This document shows positions 1 to 5,063 of a DNA stretch of 5,913 bases, piece by piece. The stretch covers positions 1 to 5,913 of the forward strand of contig JAUPTP010000168.1 in NCBI GenBank assembly GCA_030918015.1. The letters are read 5' to 3'. Within the stretch, counting starts at the first letter, position 1, and each line of letters begins with the position of its first letter. The stretch is from Pseudomonadota bacterium. GTDB lineage: Bacteria; Pseudomonadota; Gammaproteobacteria; Burkholderiales; Burkholderiaceae_C. A model generated the notes under the pieces. It did not search any database and was not told the DNA's origin. It worked only from the letters and a program-made list of their open reading frames with translations. The position numbers were made by a program, and so were the translations under genes.

Positions 1-593
1 CCAAGCTGGCCGATCCGAAGCTCAAGGGCCAGTTCTGCTCGCGCAGCGGCTCGCACCCCTACAACCTGTCGCTGTTCGGCTCTTACCTGGAGCACGCCGG
101 CCCGGCCGAGACCGAAGCCTGGCTCAAGGGGCTGGTGGCCAATCAGGCGCGTGAACCCAAGGGCGGCGACACCGACCAGATCAAGGCCACAGCCACCGGC
201 GAATGCGGCGTGGCGCTGAGCAATACCTATTACATCGCGCGCATGATGCGCTCGAACAAGCCCGAGGAACGCACGGCCATGGAGCAGGTCGGCGTTGTTT
301 TTCCGAACCAGCAAAGCTGGGGCACGCATGTGAACGTCGCCGGCGGCGCCATGGCGCGTCATTCGAAAAACCGGGCCGCAGCCGTGAAGTTCCTCGAGTA
401 TCTGTCGACCGACGAGGCCCAGCGCTACTTCGCCGACGGCAACAATGAATACCCGGCTGTCGCCAGCGCCCGCGTCGCCAATCCGGCCCTCGACGCACTG
501 GGCAACTTCAAGCAGGAGCTGATTCCGCTGTCGGCCGTCGGCCAGAACACGCCGAAAGTCCAGCAGATGCTCGATCGCGTCGGATACAAATAA
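1..593 (+). CDS. fbpA: Fe(3+) ABC transporter periplasmic binding protein, C-terminal part (5' end outside window)
   Basis: The reading frame is open from the window edge (first full codon at base 3) to TAA at 591-593, giving 196 visible residues, probably somewhat over half of a protein that is usually about 330-350 aa. Seen: a CSRSGSHPYN segment near the left edge, ECGVALSNTYYIAR with two adjacent tyrosines (codons 228-233), NNEYPAV, and a C-terminus ending in DRVGYK. In the FbpA/FutA/IdiA family of class II binding proteins the adjacent tyrosines coordinate ferric iron, and the CxRSGS..YN and NNEYP blocks are typical. The protein should bind Fe3+ in the periplasm and deliver it to an FbpB/FbpC-type permease and ATPase. 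No permease gene follows; an H-NS gene comes next, so partners would lie upstream or elsewhere. The in-frame GTG at 135 is not the start, because the homologous frame continues left of it. The signal peptide is not visible. The exact symbol (fbpA, futA or afuA) is a choice among equivalents. Confidence 0.88.
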   Translation, partial: KLADPKLKGQFCSRSGSHPYNLSLFGSYLEHAGPAETEAWLKGLVANQAREPKGGDTDQIKATATGECGVALSNTYYIARMMRSNKPEERTAMEQVGVVFPNQQSWGTHVNVAGGAMARHSKNRAAAVKFLEYLSTDEAQRYFADGNNEYPAVASARVANPALDALGNFKQELIPLSAVGQNTPKVQQMLDRVGYK

Positions 594-616
594 TCCAATG
601 TTTTTGCCTGCAGGGA

Positions 617-646
617 TGGACAGTTCAGCGGGATTGTTTCTAGAAT
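617..646 (+). promoter_or_regulatory. Putative sigma-70 promoter of the H-NS family gene
   Basis: TGGACA (617-622, five of six matches to TTGACA) and TAGAAT (641-646, five of six to TATAAT) are separated by 18 bp. Transcription would start near 653 and leave a leader of about 34 nt. A GGGGTGA stretch at 673-679 lies 7 nt before the ATG at 687 and can serve as the ribosome binding site. The TAGAATCCGCCC context resembles the -10 region before mfd in this window. Inferred from sequence only. Confidence 0.6.
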
Positions 647-686
647 CCGCCCGCACCGTCATCTTCCACCCTGGGGTGAAAACTAC

Positions 687-1037
687 ATGAGCACATATCA
701 GGAACTCATCGCGCGTCAGCAGGATCTGGCTCGCCAGCAAGCCGAACTGGAAAAGCAGATTCAGGACACCCTGCGCGCGGAGCGTGCCGGAGTCATCCAG
801 CAGATCAAGACGATGATGGCCGAGCATGGCCTGACCGTGGCCGATCTGAGCAGCAGCAAGCCCGGCCGGCCGGCCAAGGCCGCCAACGCGGAAACCGCAC
901 CGAGCCGCAAGGTGGCCCCGAAATACCGCGACCCGGACACGGGTGAAACCTGGTCGGGCCGCGGCCTGAAGCCGAAATGGCTGGCCACCGCGATCGAGAA
1001 TGGCCGCACGCTCGAGGAATTCGCCATTCAGGCCTGA
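687..1037 (+). CDS. H-NS family nucleoid-associated DNA-binding protein
   Basis: A 116-residue protein, within the usual size for betaproteobacterial H-NS-like proteins. Residues 5-47 are a charged, Gln/Arg/Glu-rich helical segment with heptad character, the expected oligomerisation region. A flexible linker (about 55-78) follows. The C-terminal DNA-binding domain (79-114) carries YRDPDTGETWSGRG (80-93) and then LKPKWLATAIENGRTLEEF. The G-R-G loop (91-93) corresponds to the minor-groove-inserting Q/R-G-R loop of H-NS. The linker also contains KPGRPAK (58-64), whose GRP core resembles a eukaryotic-type AT-hook. By family knowledge it binds AT-rich DNA, bridges or coats it, and silences genes. 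The start at 687 has a GGGGTGA ribosome binding site 7 nt upstream. It has its own promoter and terminator, so it is probably monocistronic. Which H-NS subfamily it belongs to cannot be settled here. Confidence 0.93.
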   Translation: MSTYQELIARQQDLARQQAELEKQIQDTLRAERAGVIQQIKTMMAEHGLTVADLSSSKPGRPAKAANAETAPSRKVAPKYRDPDTGETWSGRGLKPKWLATAIENGRTLEEFAIQA

Positions 1038-1047
1038 GCCTCCAGTC

Positions 1048-1070
1048 GCGTGGCCGCTCGTCGGCCACGC
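1048..1070 (+). other. Stem-loop between the H-NS stop codon and the terminator
   Basis: GCGTGGCCG (1048-1056) pairs perfectly with CGGCCACGC (1062-1070) around a 5-nt loop. It lies 10 nt after the stop codon and 4 nt before the terminator stem. It has no T-run, so it is not a terminator alone. It may protect the 3' end of the mRNA from exonucleases or help RNA polymerase pause. Confidence 0.5.
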
Positions 1071-1074
1071 CACG

Positions 1075-1101
1075 AAAAGCCGCCTTCGGGCGGCTTTTTT
1101 T
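1075..1101 (+). terminator. Rho-independent terminator of the H-NS family gene
   Basis: A perfect 10-bp stem (AAAAGCCGCC at 1075-1084, GGCGGCTTTT at 1089-1098) closes a stable TTCG tetraloop. A run of seven T (1095-1101) overlaps its 3' arm. This is a textbook intrinsic terminator 37 nt after the TGA. The opposite strand also has an A/T-flanked stem, but no minus-strand gene abuts it. Confidence 0.93.
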
Positions 1102-1102
1102 C

Positions 1103-1130
1103 GCGTGTGCAGTCGCACCCTGTCACACGC
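1103..1130. repeat. Short inverted repeat in the H-NS to NlpC/P60 gap
   Basis: GCGTGTG (1103-1109) and CACACGC (1124-1130) are perfect 7-bp complements separated by 14 nt, starting right after the terminator T-run. It could be a weak hairpin or a protein site, or chance. Between it and the promoter at 1241 I see no coding sequence and no clear RNA gene. Confidence 0.3.
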
Positions 1131-1240
1131 ATCGGTGCCAGCCGCAAATCACAGGCCGGGCCGCTCCGTCAAGCAAAAACAGGACAAACCGGATCACGCA
1201 AATCTTCGATCTGGCTTAAACCTTGCAGAGTCGTGATGGA

Positions 1241-1269
1241 TTGACATCCAAGGACACCCTCCCTATGCT
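1241..1269 (+). promoter_or_regulatory. Strong sigma-70-type promoter of the NlpC/P60 gene
   Basis: A perfect -35 box TTGACA (1241-1246), a 17-bp spacer, and a -10-like TATGCT (1264-1269, four of six matches including both key end bases). Transcription would start near 1276, about 25 nt before the ATG at 1301. The best box-and-spacing match in the window. Confidence 0.75.
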
Positions 1270-1300
1270 CGCCGGTGACTTTTCTCACACTTGCTAACCC

Positions 1301-1870
1301 ATGACAGGCTTGCGCTCGAAGACTCGCTCGAAGATGCTGATCGGTTCGGTGCTGCTGGCCCTGTCGATGAGCAGTCCGGTCGTGCGCGCGGCTCCCGAGG
1401 ACGCTGTGGGCGACCCGATCATGCGCTTCATCGGCCAGCAGACCCAGAAGGCCACCGAGACGGCCTCCGACCTGATCATGTCGGCGATGAACTTCCTGGG
1501 CGTGCGTTACCGCTTCGGTGGCAATGCCGAGGAGACCGGCTTCGACTGCAGCGGCTTCACGCGGCATGTGTTCGAGAACAGCGTCGGGCTGCTGCTGCCG
1601 CGACGCGCCTCCGACCAGGCCGAGGCCGCTGGGCTGCTGACCATCCGCAAGGAAGACCTCAAGCCGGGCGATCTGGTGTTCTTCAACACGATGCGCCGGG
1701 CGTTCTCCCATGTCGGCATCTATGTCGGCGACGGCAAGTTCATCCACGCGCCGCGCACCGGCAGCTCGATCCGCGTCGATGACATGAACCAGTCCTACTG
1801 GACGATGCATTTCGACGGCGCCCGCCGCGCGCCGCAGGTCAACCCGGACAACGCCCCGGTCCTGCGCTGA
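1301..1870 (+). CDS. Secreted NlpC/P60 family cell-wall peptidase
   Basis: A 189-residue protein. Residues 1-12 are basic, 13-28 are hydrophobic, and a signal peptidase I site is plausible after VRA (28-30). There is no lipobox cysteine, so a soluble periplasmic protein is expected. The NlpC/P60 domain spans about 55-175. It shows YRFGGN (70-75), FDCSGF with Cys83, KPGDLVFF (121-128), [16 protein letters not shown] with His137 and His149, and a final DDMNQSYW block. Cys83, His137 and His149 match the Cys-His-His catalytic set of this papain-like family. Relatives such as MepS (Spr) cut bonds in peptidoglycan stem peptides; the exact bond cut here is not known. The start at 1301 is chosen because it gives a proper basic n-region behind the promoter, though no Shine-Dalgarno sequence is visible; ATG at 1334 is the alternative. 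moaA follows after 41 bp with its own -10-like element, so co-transcription is possible but not required. Confidence 0.92.
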   Translation: MTGLRSKTRSKMLIGSVLLALSMSSPVVRAAPEDAVGDPIMRFIGQQTQKATETASDLIMSAMNFLGVRYRFGGNAEETGFDCSGFTRHVFENSVGLLLPRRASDQAEAAGLLTIRKEDLKPGDLVFFNTMRRAFSHVGIYVGDGKFIHAPRTGSSIRVDDMNQSYWTMHFDGARRAPQVNPDNAPVLR

Positions 1871-1897
1871 ATCGGCGGCCAGTCCGGACGCTTCGGG

Positions 1898-1903
1898 CAC
1901 AAT
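1898..1903 (+). promoter_or_regulatory. Putative -10 element of a leaderless moaA transcript
   Basis: CACAAT (1898-1903) lies 8 nt before the moaA ATG, separated by the C/G-only CGCGCCCC. A start site 7-8 nt after the box would fall at or next to the start codon. There is no Shine-Dalgarno sequence and no recognisable -35 box. The 8-bp palindrome GTCCGGAC (1882-1889) lies just upstream. The same layout occurs before ispD and mfd. Confidence 0.4.
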
Positions 1904-1911
1904 CGCGCCCC

Positions 1912-3087
1912 ATGTCCGAACGCAACATCATCGCGATCCATGACCTGCGCACGCCCGCACCCGAGAACCAGCCCGAGGTTCCGGCCCTGCCCGCGGGCAT
2001 GCTGCTGCAGCCGCGCAGCCTCGACGATGCGCTCGGACGCACGCTGCACGACCTGAGAATCTCGGTCACCGACCGGTGCAATTTCCGGTGCAGCTACTGC
2101 ATGCCGAAGGAGGTTTTCGGCAAGGACTATCCCTTCCTGCCGCAATCTTCGCTGCTGAGCTTCGAGGAGATCGCGCGCATCGCGCGCATCTTCGTGGCCT
2201 GCGGCGTGCGCAAGATTCGCCTGACGGGGGGCGAGCCGCTGCTGCGCAAGCATCTGGAAGACCTGGTGGCGCTGCTGTCGGCGTTGCGCACGCCCGATGG
2301 CGCCCGGCTCGACATCACGCTGACCACCAACGGCACCTTGCTGGCCCGCAAGGCACGCGCGCTGCGCGAAGCCGGCCTGAACCGCGTGACGGTCAGCCTG
2401 GACGCGCTGGACGACGCCATCTTCCGGCGCATGAACGATGTGGACTTTCCGGTCGCCGACGTGCTGGCGGGCATCGATGCCGCGGTGGCAGCCGGACTGG
2501 GCCCGATCAAGGTCAACATGGTGGTCAAGCGCGGCACCAACGACCACGAGATCGTGGCCATGGCCAGCCATTTCCGCGAGCGCCATGCCGGCCAGGTGGT
2601 GCTGCGCTTCATCGAGTACATGGATGTGGGCGCCACCAACGGCTGGCGCATGGACGAGGTGCTGCCCTCGGCCGAGGTGCGGGAGCGGCTGCATGCCGCC
2701 TTCCCGCTGGCGCCGCTGCAGGCAGCCCAGCCAGGCGAGACGGCCGAGCGCTGGGCCTATGCCGACGGCCGCGGCGAGGTGGGTTTCATCTCGAGCGTGA
2801 CGCAGGCCTTCTGCGGCGACTGCAACCGCGCGCGGCTGTCGACCGAAGGCCAGCTCTACCTGTGCCTGTTCGCCAACCAGGGACACGACCTGCGCTCGCT
2901 GCTGCGCGGCACGAGGCCCGACGGCCAGCCGTGGAGCGACGCGGAGATCGCCGCGGCCCTCGGCCTGATCTGGCAGCGCCGGAGCGACCGCTATTCCCAG
3001 CTGCGTTCCAGCCTGCCGGCCGACGCCCAGAGCCATGACGGCCCCAGCGGCCGCCGACGCATCGAGATGAGCTACATCGGCGGCTGA
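1912..3087 (+). CDS. moaA: GTP 3',8-cyclase MoaA, molybdenum cofactor biosynthesis
   Basis: A 391-residue radical SAM enzyme. Working with MoaC, it converts GTP to the pyranopterin precursor (3',8-cyclo-GTP, then cPMP) in the cytoplasm. The SAM-binding [4Fe-4S] motif CxxxCxxC is at Cys56, Cys60 and Cys63, inside [26 protein letters not shown] (104-111) is the GGEP-type motif that contacts SAM. The second, GTP-binding cluster of MoaA is at Cys301, Cys304 (FCGDCNRAR) and Cys318, with the family's CxxC-13-C spacing. The C-terminus ends in MSYIGG, with the Gly-Gly tail typical of active MoaA. The protein is longer than the roughly 330-residue Escherichia coli form, mainly through a proline-rich N-terminal lead of about 40 residues, which I recall as common in Burkholderiales. 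No other moa or moe gene is in the window. The ATG at 1912 has no Shine-Dalgarno sequence. Confidence 0.97.
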   Translation: MSERNIIAIHDLRTPAPENQPEVPALPAGMLLQPRSLDDALGRTLHDLRISVTDRCNFRCSYCMPKEVFGKDYPFLPQSSLLSFEEIARIARIFVACGVRKIRLTGGEPLLRKHLEDLVALLSALRTPDGARLDITLTTNGTLLARKARALREAGLNRVTVSLDALDDAIFRRMNDVDFPVADVLAGIDAAVAAGLGPIKVNMVVKRGTNDHEIVAMASHFRERHAGQVVLRFIEYMDVGATNGWRMDEVLPSAEVRERLHAAFPLAPLQAAQPGETAERWAYADGRGEVGFISSVTQAFCGDCNRARLSTEGQLYLCLFANQGHDLRSLLRGTRPDGQPWSDAEIAAALGLIWQRRSDRYSQLRSSLPADAQSHDGPSGRRRIEMSYIGG

Positions 3088-3096
3088 ACGCCGCCG
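3078..3096. other. GC hairpin between convergent moaA and ispF
   Basis: CGGCGGC (3078-3084) pairs with GCCGCCG (3090-3096) around TGAAC, overlapping the moaA stop codon. The 18-bp gap between the two convergent genes has no T-run on either strand, so this is not a standard intrinsic terminator. It could act as a weak bidirectional barrier; in DNA this GC-rich such hairpins also arise by chance. Confidence 0.3.
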
Positions 3097-3105
3097 CGCG
3101 CGACC

Positions 3106-3615
3106 TCAGGCCTTCATCAGCAGGCAGATCGCGCGGGCCTCGATCGACTCGCCGCGGCCCACCGGGCCGAGCTTCTCGGCGGTCTTGGCCTTGACGTTGA
3201 CGCAGGCCAGATCGAGTCCCAAGCAGCGCGCGATCGATTCGCGCATCGCGCCGATGTGCGGTGCCATCTTCGGCGCCTGCGCGACGATGGTGCTGTCGAC
3301 GTTGACGATCTGCCAGCCCTCGGCACGCACGCGGCGTGCCGCCTCGGCCAGCAGCCGGGCGCTGTCGGCGCCCTTGAACTCGAGCGCGGTGTCGGGGAAG
3401 TGCCGGCCGATGTCGCCCAGCGCCGCCGCGCCGAACAGCGCGTCGGTGAGCGCATGCAGCAGCGCATCCGCATCCGAGTGCCCCAGCAGGCCGCGGTCAT
3501 GGGGAATGGTCACGCCGCCCAGGATGAGCGGCCGGCCGGCGACGAGCGCGTGCACGTCCCAGCCCTCGCCGACGCGCAGCGCCGGCATGGTGATGGTGGA
3601 CGGGCTCATCGTCAT
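3106..3615 (-). CDS. ispF: 2-C-methyl-D-erythritol 2,4-cyclodiphosphate synthase IspF
   Basis: A 169-residue protein for the fifth MEP-pathway step, cyclising CDP-methylerythritol 2-phosphate to MEcPP with release of CMP. Seen: VGEGWDVH with Asp20 and His22, [22 protein letters not shown] with His46 and His54, [38 protein letters not shown], and [18 protein letters not shown]. Asp20, His22 and His54 match the zinc ligands Asp8, His10 and His42 of the Escherichia coli enzyme, which works as a trimer. The annotated ATG (3615-3613) overlaps the TGA of the upstream NYN gene as ATGA, which favours this start through translational coupling. The in-frame ATG at 3588 (Met10) would give about 160 residues, nearer the usual length, but has no clear ribosome site. 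It is the last gene of the leftward cluster, ending 18 bp from convergent moaA. Confidence 0.97.
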   Translation of the reverse strand: MTMSPSTITMPALRVGEGWDVHALVAGRPLILGGVTIPHDRGLLGHSDADALLHALTDALFGAAALGDIGRHFPDTALEFKGADSARLLAEAARRVRAEGWQIVNVDSTIVAQAPKMAPHIGAMRESIARCLGLDLACVNVKAKTAEKLGPVGRGESIEARAICLLMKA

Positions 3616-4184
3616 GCGTGCGCGTGATGGCTGCCGGCCGCGCTAGGCTTGTCCTTGTCGATCGCCGGATGCATGTCGTCGATCCACAGCACCTGGTCGG
3701 CGTAGCACTGCAGGTCGGTGGAGAGATTCGACATCGCGCCGTGCAGCCAGAATTCCTTGTGCAGCTCGGACTTGATGTAGGTGATCGCCTCCTGGAAATC
3801 GCCGTCGCCGGCCGACAGGATCAGGCGGTCATAGACGCCCTGGGCCGCGAGCTTGACGATCAGCGTGGCGATGCCGACATCGACACCCTTCTGCACCGAG
3901 CGATGGAACTGGTGCGAGCAGTTCGGGCAGGTGGTGTTGAGGTCCTTGATGGTGTAGAGCTGCACGCGCATCTTCGGGCCGCGCGGCGGCGCCGATTTCA
4001 GCCAGCTGTGAAAGGCATTCTGGCTCTCGGTGGCGGCATCGGGCGTCGAGTTGAGGTAATAGCACTCGTGCAGCGGGCCACCATTGGCGCGGGTGATCTC
4101 GGCCTTGAGCTTCAGGTAATCGAAGGGACGATTGCGGCCATAGTTGAACAGGTAGGCCCCGTCGACGATCCAGACAGTTTTCAT
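3612..4184 (-). CDS. NYN-domain (LabA/DUF88-like) putative ribonuclease with a possible zinc-binding insert
   Basis: A 190-residue protein with a PIN-like NYN fold. Seen: [13 protein letters not shown] with Asp8 at the end of strand 1; [15 protein letters not shown] with Asp102; and [14 protein letters not shown] with Asp127 and Asp129. These acidic positions match the metal-binding pocket of NYN/LabA-like nucleases. An insert just before KGVDV carries Cys86-Pro-Asn-Cys89-Ser-His91-Gln-Phe-His94, a candidate zinc site. The tail after about 172 is charged and ends in HHAHA. RNA cleavage is inferred from the fold family; the substrate is unknown. The gene lies between ispD (77-nt gap upstream) and ispF (4-nt ATGA overlap downstream), so it probably shares their mRNA. 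It is visibly less GC-rich than ispD. The start is well placed because strand 1 begins at residue 3, though no Shine-Dalgarno sequence is visible. Confidence is high for the domain, low for any specific function. Confidence 0.88.
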   Translation of the reverse strand: MKTVWIVDGAYLFNYGRNRPFDYLKLKAEITRANGGPLHECYYLNSTPDAATESQNAFHSWLKSAPPRGPKMRVQLYTIKDLNTTCPNCSHQFHRSVQKGVDVGIATLIVKLAAQGVYDRLILSAGDGDFQEAITYIKSELHKEFWLHGAMSNLSTDLQCYADQVLWIDDMHPAIDKDKPSAAGSHHAHA

Positions 4185-4261
4185 GACATTTGTCTAAGTG
4201 GAGGAATCAAGCATGTACAAGATACAGCCGGGCATCATGCCACGACGGTGAAAACAGAGGC

Positions 4262-4978
4262 TCAGTTGCCCCCCAGCAAACGCTCAGCCAGGACAAAATC
4301 CTCAGGCCAGGTGACTTTCAGATTCAGCAGATCGCCACGGACCAGCCGGGGCGCATGGCCCAGCGCCTCGATCGCGCTGGATTCGTCCGTGATGCGCTCG
4401 TCGGCCTGACGCAGCGCGGGCTGCAGCAGGCCGCGCCGGAACATCTGCGGCGTCTGCGCCGCCCACTTGCCCGCGCGGTCGACCGTGGCGGCCACCCGCG
4501 CCTGCGGACCGGCCCCGATCTGCTGCTTGAGGGTGTCGGCCACCGGCAGCGCCAGCAGGCCGCCGACCTCGTCGTCGGCGCAGGCATCGATCAGCCGATC
4601 GACCCAGGCCGGCGCCACCAGGCAGCGCGCGGCGTCATGCACCAGCACCCAGTCGTGCGGCGCCACGCCCCGGTCGGCCAGCGCCTGCAGGCCGCCGGCC
4701 ACGCTCTCGGCCCGGCTGGCGCCGCCGCAGCGCGCCACCCACAGCCGCGGGTCGTCGAGCAGTTCGCCCGCAGCGGCCTCGAAGCCCTCGTCCTCGGGCG
4801 ACAGCACCACCAGCACCGCCGCCAGCCGAGGCACCGCCAGCAGCGCCCGCAAGGTGTGCACCACCATCGCGGCCCCCGCGATCACCCGATACTGCTTGGG
4901 CCCGCCGGCGCCGGCCCGCTGCCCGATGCCGGCGCAGGGCACCAGCGCATAACAACAAGGAGAAATTCCGATCTGCAT
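4262..4978 (-). CDS. ispD: 2-C-methyl-D-erythritol 4-phosphate cytidylyltransferase IspD
   Basis: A 238-residue enzyme for the third MEP-pathway step, joining CTP and methylerythritol 4-phosphate to form CDP-ME. Seen: the nucleotide-binding loop VPCAGIGQRAGAGGPKQY with Arg21 and Lys28; RAESVAGGL (89-97); HDAAR (114-118); VADTLKQ with Thr149; DRAGKWAAQTPQMF with Arg168; TDESSAIEALG; and NLKVTWPEDF with Lys221. Lys28, Asp115, Thr149, Arg168 and Lys221 fall where the Escherichia coli enzyme has its substrate-binding and catalytic residues. Length is normal. It is the first gene of the leftward ispD-NYN-ispF cluster and is divergent from the beta-barrel gene at 5064. The ATG at 4978 has no Shine-Dalgarno sequence; a -10-like GACAAT lies 7 nt upstream, suggesting a leaderless mRNA. 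No other start codon fits before the conserved VPCAG block. Confidence 0.97.
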   Translation of the reverse strand: MQIGISPCCYALVPCAGIGQRAGAGGPKQYRVIAGAAMVVHTLRALLAVPRLAAVLVVLSPEDEGFEAAAGELLDDPRLWVARCGGASRAESVAGGLQALADRGVAPHDWVLVHDAARCLVAPAWVDRLIDACADDEVGGLLALPVADTLKQQIGAGPQARVAATVDRAGKWAAQTPQMFRRGLLQPALRQADERITDESSAIEALGHAPRLVRGDLLNLKVTWPEDFVLAERLLGGN

Positions 4979-4985
4979 GGCCGCG

Positions 4986-4991
4986 ATTGTC
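4986..4991 (-). promoter_or_regulatory. Putative -10 element of a leaderless ispD transcript
   Basis: On the minus strand GACAAT lies 7 nt before the ispD ATG, separated by CGCGGCC. There is no Shine-Dalgarno sequence and no clear -35 box in the GC-rich sequence upstream. The element matches the ones before moaA (CACAAT) and mfd (TAGAAT) in spacing and flanking bases. Confidence 0.4.
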
Positions 4992-5004
4992 GCCGCAGCA
5001 ACGC

Positions 5005-5010
5005 TAGAGT
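5005..5010 (+). promoter_or_regulatory. Weak candidate -10 element for the beta-barrel gene
   Basis: TAGAGT (5005-5010) lies in the 85-bp divergent gap between ispD and the gene at 5064, about 53 nt before that gene's ATG. No -35 box is visible at standard spacing. Only weak evidence. Confidence 0.25.
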
Positions 5011-5063
5011 GAGGGCCAGCGGCCGGCTCCGGTCCCCTCCCAGAACCTTGCGCGAGTTTCCCG

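Noticed and set aside
135..593. GTG at 135 as the start of a 152-residue protein
   Set aside because: The same frame upstream, from base 3, encodes conserved binding-protein sequence (CSRSGSHPYN), so the gene begins outside the window.
1193..1237. ATCACG (1193-1198) and CGTGAT (1232-1237) as an RNA stem or operator upstream of the NlpC/P60 promoter
   Set aside because: Only 6 bp over a 33-nt loop with no supporting second stem or promoter for an RNA; too weak to call.
1169..1900. 243-codon open frame on the minus strand
   Set aside because: It is antisense to the NlpC/P60 gene, covers its promoter, and has no recognisable motif.
1795..3036. 413-codon open frame on the minus strand
   Set aside because: It lies antisense to nearly all of moaA, whose cluster cysteines and GG tail fix the true frame. 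The translation is low-complexity and rich in Ala/Arg/Gln/His, typical of an antisense frame in high-GC DNA.
4194..4244. Sigma-70 promoter for the NYN gene within the ispD-NYN gap (TTGTAC, 18 bp, TAGACA on the minus strand)
   Set aside because: Each box matches consensus at only three of six positions, and the short gap and the coupled downstream gene make co-transcription with ispD the simpler reading.
3618..4409. 263-codon open frame on the plus strand
   Set aside because: It is antisense to the NYN gene, whose three aspartate motifs establish the coding strand, and it runs into the 3' end of ispD.
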